Position numbers and translations under genes: made by a program. From Bacteriovoracaceae bacterium (GTDB lineage Bacteria > Bdellovibrionota > UBA1018), in the NCBI GenBank assembly GCA_023250755.1, contig JAHFAC010000026.1, forward strand, positions 3,294-12,176: a DNA stretch of 8,883 nucleotides, read 5' to 3'. The notes below the pieces were generated by a model. That model was given only the letters and a program-made list of their open reading frames with translations, was not told the origin of the DNA and did not search any database. Below are positions 5,075 to 8,883 of the stretch, piece after piece. The stretch's first letter is position 1. Each line of letters begins with the position of its first letter.

Positions 5075-8005
5075 TTAACTCAGTCGTGAGATGACCTCTC
5101 TGACCAGTCGGTGCGACCCAATGGATTGGAGTGCACGGGTAATGTCTTGAATCATCTCGTGGGTGTCTTTTTCCATATCAATGTTGTCAATAATAGGGAG
5201 CACGGCTGATTTATCTTTAATTTTGCCCAATGCAATAACGGCCTGTCTCTTTACCATGGACTCATTGTCTTTGAGGAGTGAAACTAAAAGCGGGACGCAC
5301 TGCTGAAGCTCACCCAAAAAGAGTTTTGCACCCGCAGGTTGATCTCTCCAAGTCTCAAGAAGCTTGTCTTTTTCTGCAATCAAGGTTAGCTCACCCAATG
5401 CAAATGCCGCGCTTGAACGCATCAGCGGGTCTGAGTGCATCAGCATAGGCTTAAGCAACTCGACAACCTGGATTTTTCCGGCTGCAAAGAGTGCCATTGC
5501 TGCGTTCGCCTTGACCCGATTATTGACACTGGTGAGCTTGGGCAAAATAAGCTCCACGCACTTAGGAGTACGCACCTGACCCAAGGCTTCCACCGTATTG
5601 GCGACGATCCTTTCGTTTGGAGAGTCAAGAAACCTGCTGATTCCTAAAATTCGATCATCCGTACAAACCCGTCCAATCGCCGAAATTAAAGCAGAAATCA
5701 GGCGCTCAGCGGTCTCGATCCGCAACCCTTGAAATAACGCCTCTAACACCGCAGAGTTATTTTGCCCTGAAAGCTTACTCAAAGCTAAAACCGCGCTGAG
5801 CCTCACTTCTTCTTCTGAATCCTTAAGTGACTGCAAAACGTAAGGGATTGCAGTCTCATTTCTCGATTGGCCCAGTAGTTCAATGCTTTTGCATCTCACC
5901 TGAAAGTCGGCAGAAGTGACGTTTTCCATCAATGTTTTAAGATCTCTAATTTTGATGAGTTCAAAAACGGTAACTTCTTCTTCTTTTCCCCGAATTCCCT
6001 CATGGCGAATCTCTTCATAATCTACGAGACCCTTAATCAGCTCTTCAACATGGCCAGAAAAAACAACTTTTGCATATCGACCCAATTTGCAAAATTTTTC
6101 GATACGACTTGCCAAATTCACAACATCTCCAATGATCGTGAAATCCATGCGATCCTTGGATCCTATGGGACCCGAGATCACTTCACCATGAGTAATCCCA
6201 ACGCCAATTTCAATCGGCCTTTTTTGGCGTTCCATCCTTTTCAGATTAAATTCTCTGAGCCGCTCATGCATTTCAAGGGCACAGAAAACAGCCTGCATTG
6301 CAGTAGAGGCGGGGGAGGGGCCATCAATTGATTTCTGCCGCAGGGACTGTCGCTCCTCTGCGGCGTAAAATACGGCCAAAATGCCATCCCCGATGAACTT
6401 ATCGACCTCACCTCCGTACCGGCGTACGACCTCGACCATCTCGGTGAAATACTCGTTCAACATGGCCGTCACTTCTTCTGCCTCAAGATTTTCGCAATGA
6501 GAGACAAAATTTCGGATATCACTAAAAAGAACTGTTGCTCTAAGTCGCGTGCCTCCAATCAGGGGAGCGCCACTATTTTCGGATGCCTCCACGATCTGGC
6601 GATAAGTCGAATCTGAAAGAAACTTTCGAAGCTCTTGTTTGCGCCTCAGCTCTGAAGTCATCGCATTAAAGGCATGGATCAATTCTCCCACTTCATCGCT
6701 TCGTGAGGTCTCCACAGAGGCTCCATAATCACCCGATGATACTCGCTGAAAAGCCGTCACTAAACGACGAATGGGAGCAATCAAGAGCTGAGCGAACAAG
6801 GTCGCTAAAAATAACCCAAGAGCCATGGCAGGGATGAGATCCAGCAGGATTTGCCGGCGAATCGCCTCAACGCCCTTCCTTAGGGTTTGAAAACTAAAAC
6901 GATATTCAATAAAAAAAAGAGGCTCCAGGCCCTCTCCTCGATAAGCATGGATCACTGAATAGAGCGTCTCCCCTCCATGACTCATTTTGAGCTGACGGGT
7001 CACCTGATCTTGAGTCCTTAAATCTACTTCGACTTGAGGCGGAAGATCAGATTTCTGGGCATCTTGCACCAGAGTCGTTGGGGGCGTCGACGGTGCCATC
7101 TCGCTGTCGAATAAAACACTATTGGTTCGCCTAGAAATAATTCGGATCCCGATTAAATTTTCATTCGTCGAAATAATGGAATTAATGCCAGGCAAGAATT
7201 TGTCCGCGTAATTGAAATAAAAATAATTTGAAAAATCAGAAACCACCTGGGCGGTGGCAAAACGGCTGAAGAGTATTGATTCTTTTTCGATTTCCTGCGT
7301 CCGTTCCCGGGTTTGAAGTTCAGAAAGTGTAAAAAAAATGATTACCCCGGTTAACAGATTCACGAGAACGATAGTGAGAAGGAATTTTAATTTAAGACCG
7401 AAAGACTTTCTCAAAATATGGCGAAAACCATCAAGCGAAACCATTACGATGGGCAAGAAACGGGTATGGGCTGAGATCCATGCCACACTTGAGATCAAAG
7501 CGAAACCGACCACCAATGCCCATAGGATCCAATTACGAAGATCCGTGTTGTTTAAAGTATAAAGAATTGCATACTGCCCCGTTGGGATTAGGACTTGAAC
7601 CTTAAAACCTTTAATCGAAACATTCGGAACACCACCTGACAAACGCGAAAAAAGGTCGTTTTTATCTATATATATTCTAGGAGGTACGGCACTCGGGGCA
7701 GGCGCGTCTGAGTCGAAGATGATCATTGCCGCGGTAGATAAAATCTGAATACGCTCAAGCCCGCGCACTTCAGTGAGAATTTTTCGGATTCCAGGAAGAA
7801 ACTGGTCTTCATAGTAAAAATAGAAGCTGGCTTGAAAACGCTTAAGAACCACGTCATGCTTGGTACGCACAGTCTCAATGCTGTCTTGAGAAAAGCGGTT
7901 TAACTCGGCCTGCTTATAGAAAGAAAGCGCAAGTACGAGAAGCAGAGCGGTACAAACCCATCCGATGGCCACTCTAAGGGAGGTTCCCTGAGCACGACCT
8001 TCCAT
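5075..8005 (-). CDS. Membrane class III adenylate cyclase with duplicated sensor module, HAMP and HEAT repeats
   Basis: This is a predicted inner-membrane receptor cyclase of 976 residues making cAMP. In order: TM1 (about 14-29), extracytoplasmic segment 1, TM2 (158-180), TM3 (207-227), extracytoplasmic segment 2, TM4 (387-409), HAMP (410-459, with [14 protein letters not shown]), catalytic domain (488-681) and C-terminal HEAT repeats (about 687-976). The two extracytoplasmic segments are homologous: each has an aromatic run, then FLPGI (69-73 and 270-274), then FDS(D/E) about 25 residues later. The catalytic residues are complete: metal Asp D496 (LFSDIRNF) and D540 (FIGDG), base-recognising K536 and T623 (adenine type), N630 and R634 (VVNLASR). 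The ATG at 8005 is chosen because GGAG lies six bases before it; an ATG four codons upstream has no such site. The HEAT region is likely a protein-interaction scaffold (inference). The cyclase assignment is secure; the ligand is unknown. Confidence 0.93.
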   Translation of the reverse strand: MEGRAQGTSLRVAIGWVCTALLLVLALSFYKQAELNRFSQDSIETVRTKHDVVLKRFQASFYFYYEDQFLPGIRKILTEVRGLERIQILSTAAMIIFDSDAPAPSAVPPRIYIDKNDLFSRLSGGVPNVSIKGFKVQVLIPTGQYAILYTLNNTDLRNWILWALVVGFALISSVAWISAHTRFLPIVMVSLDGFRHILRKSFGLKLKFLLTIVLVNLLTGVIIFFTLSELQTRERTQEIEKESILFSRFATAQVVSDFSNYFYFNYADKFLPGINSIISTNENLIGIRIISRRTNSVLFDSEMAPSTPPTTLVQDAQKSDLPPQVEVDLRTQDQVTRQLKMSHGGETLYSVIHAYRGEGLEPLFFIEYRFSFQTLRKGVEAIRRQILLDLIPAMALGLFLATLFAQLLIAPIRRLVTAFQRVSSGDYGASVETSRSDEVGELIHAFNAMTSELRRKQELRKFLSDSTYRQIVEASENSGAPLIGGTRLRATVLFSDIRNFVSHCENLEAEEVTAMLNEYFTEMVEVVRRYGGEVDKFIGDGILAVFYAAEERQSLRQKSIDGPSPASTAMQAVFCALEMHERLREFNLKRMERQKRPIEIGVGITHGEVISGPIGSKDRMDFTIIGDVVNLASRIEKFCKLGRYAKVVFSGHVEELIKGLVDYEEIRHEGIRGKEEEVTVFELIKIRDLKTLMENVTSADFQVRCKSIELLGQSRNETAIPYVLQSLKDSEEEVRLSAVLALSKLSGQNNSAVLEALFQGLRIETAERLISALISAIGRVCTDDRILGISRFLDSPNERIVANTVEALGQVRTPKCVELILPKLTSVNNRVKANAAMALFAAGKIQVVELLKPMLMHSDPLMRSSAAFALGELTLIAEKDKLLETWRDQPAGAKLFLGELQQCVPLLVSLLKDNESMVKRQAVIALGKIKDKSAVLPIIDNIDMEKDTHEMIQDITRALQSIGSHRLVREVISRLS

Positions 8006-8033
8006 TGTCGTCTCCATTAATTTTTAGTATAAC
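8005..8033 (+). promoter_or_regulatory. Candidate promoter for the pseudouridine synthase gene
   Basis: TTGTCG at 8005-8010 and TATAAC at 8028-8033 are 17 bases apart; the -10 matches at 5 of 6 positions. Transcription would start near 8040 and leave a leader of about 23 bases. The -10 shares four bases with the minus-strand -10 of the cyclase gene, and the -35 touches the cyclase start codon. Confidence 0.5.
8012..8015 (-). promoter_or_regulatory. Ribosome binding site that selects the cyclase start at 8005
   Basis: GGAG on the minus strand is six bases from the ATG at 8005. It overlaps the region just after the other in-frame ATG at 8017, which has only AAAAATTA in front of it. Confidence 0.6.
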
Positions 8034-8034
8034 A
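8026..8034 (-). promoter_or_regulatory. Candidate extended -10 for the cyclase gene
   Basis: The minus strand reads TG-T-TATACT, an extended -10 with 5 of 6 matches to TATAAT. The -35 position holds a C-run with no match, as expected if the TG extension compensates. The predicted leader is about 14 bases to the ATG at 8005 and includes the GGAG ribosome site. Confidence 0.5.
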
Positions 8035-8062
8035 GAGTTGAAGGAGTCGGGGGTATTATCCG

Positions 8063-8785
8063 ATGAAAACTCTCACAAAAAATCCCAATACTTCTAGGCG
8101 TCAAATAACCAACCTGTCCCCCGAGATTATTTTCGAAGACGCTCACCTGCTGATCCTTTCAAAGCCTGCTGGACTTTTGAGCCAAGGTGAAAAAAAAGGC
8201 GATCCTAACCTCGTAGACTGGCTCAGAACTTACCTGGCACGACCTTACGTGGGACTCATCCATCGCTTAGATCGCAATACCTCTGGAATCATGATTGTCG
8301 CCAAACGCTCTAAAGCTGCCAATCGTTTGACGGCAGCACTACAAACCGGAAAAATCCAGAGAACATATCTCGCCTGGCTAGAAGGTGAGCTCTCTGAAGC
8401 ATTTCTTTGGGAACATTTTTTATATAAAGATGAAAAAATAAATTTGGCAAAAGTAGTGGGCGCCAGCCACCCTTACGCAAAAAGCGCAGCTCTCTCTGGG
8501 CTTCCCATCGGAAAAGGCGCGTGGATGGGAACTCCTTTGACTTTAGTCGAACTCAAGCTTGAGACAGGCCGCTCTCATCAAATCCGCGCCCAAGCCAGTG
8601 CTGAAGGGCATCCTGTCTTAGGTGATGTGAAATACAGCAATCATTCCGTTCCGGGATTGAATCGTCCCGCACTCCACTCGTACCGAATCAGCTTTCCTCA
8701 CCCAATGACTGATAAAATCATGAGTTTCGAGGCCCCCTTACCCGAGGATCTGAAGAGGATTCCACTCTCAAAACGAATCCCTTGA
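8063..8785 (+). CDS. RluA-family RNA pseudouridine synthase
   Basis: This enzyme isomerises specific uridines to pseudouridine in rRNA or tRNA, in the cytoplasm. The 240-residue protein holds the catalytic motif GLIHRLDRNTSGIMIVAK with the nucleophilic D70. It also has the N-terminal strand IIFEDAHLLILSKPAGLLSQ (motif I), KIQRTYLAW, and the closing motif LVELKLETGRSHQIRAQ followed by GHPVLGDVKY. There is no N-terminal S4 domain, so it resembles RluA/TruC-like short members rather than RluC/RluD; which uridine it modifies cannot be told from sequence. The ATG at 8063 follows an in-frame stop at 8039-8041, so no longer start is possible. AAGGAG at 8041-8046 is 16 bases from the ATG, further than normal, and GGGGG at 8049-8053 is closer but atypical, so initiation may be modest. 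The gene is divergent from the cyclase. The 98 bases after its stop show no recognisable gene or strong terminator. Confidence 0.94.
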   Translation: MKTLTKNPNTSRRQITNLSPEIIFEDAHLLILSKPAGLLSQGEKKGDPNLVDWLRTYLARPYVGLIHRLDRNTSGIMIVAKRSKAANRLTAALQTGKIQRTYLAWLEGELSEAFLWEHFLYKDEKINLAKVVGASHPYAKSAALSGLPIGKGAWMGTPLTLVELKLETGRSHQIRAQASAEGHPVLGDVKYSNHSVPGLNRPALHSYRISFPHPMTDKIMSFEAPLPEDLKRIPLSKRIP

Positions 8786-8883
8786 GATAACGATCTTGTG
8801 GGCAATTTAATTGGGTCGGAAAAGTCTCCGGCAGATCCATCCCCCAAAGCAAGCGAAGACGCCTTGCGGTTGCTTTTGCCGCA

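Noticed and set aside
8786..8883. Open frame continuing in phase after the pseudouridine synthase stop, and minus-strand open frames entering from the right edge
   Set aside because: None of the translations resembles a known protein, no start or ribosome site is visible, and 98 bases is too short to distinguish coding from chance.
8059..8883. Pseudouridine synthase as part of a larger mobile or defence region with the cyclase (CBASS-like idea)
   Set aside because: The cyclase is a class III receptor type, not a CD-NTase. No effector, ubiquitin-like or nuclease partner gene is adjacent, and the neighbours are housekeeping genes.

Overview
This is a chromosomal stretch of a Gram-negative bacterium. 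It is gene-dense and mixes housekeeping genes with a few less ordinary ones. The lineage cannot be fixed from sequence alone. The mix of a SrkA-type kinase, a short deltaproteobacterial-looking HNH protein, a KGG-repeat protein and a large membrane cyclase ending in HEAT repeats would fit a Bdellovibrionota or 'Deltaproteobacteria'-like organism, but this is a weak inference. I see no tRNA, rRNA, CRISPR array, insertion sequence or phage gene.

Layout from left to right. The minus-strand gene srkA (stress-response Ser/Thr kinase) enters from the left edge without its C-terminus. Divergent from it, on the plus strand, are a 100-residue HNH nuclease-like protein and a KGG-repeat protein. Convergent with these is a minus-strand pair: a small secreted Cys/His-rich protein upstream of a metallo-beta-lactamase-fold hydrolase. 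Divergent from that pair is a plus-strand XRE-type regulator with a basic N-terminus. Then comes a minus-strand block, read from right to left: a 976-residue membrane adenylate cyclase, thyA and folA. thyA and folA overlap by four bases and together form the dTMP/tetrahydrofolate cycle. The window closes with a plus-strand RluA-family pseudouridine synthase, divergent from the cyclase.

The most interesting items are the following. (1) The cyclase carries two tandem, recognisably homologous TM-sensor-TM modules in front of HAMP, a class III catalytic domain and about 290 residues of HEAT repeats. (2) A nearly symmetrical -10 region appears to drive the cyclase and the pseudouridine synthase in opposite directions from the same bases. 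(3) thyA has a good promoter whose predicted start site lies only about four bases before the ATG, with no Shine-Dalgarno sequence. (4) The Cys/His-rich secreted protein is paired with a hydrolase whose motif I aspartate is replaced by asparagine. I did not find a clearly new multi-gene system; most of the window is ordinary chromosome.
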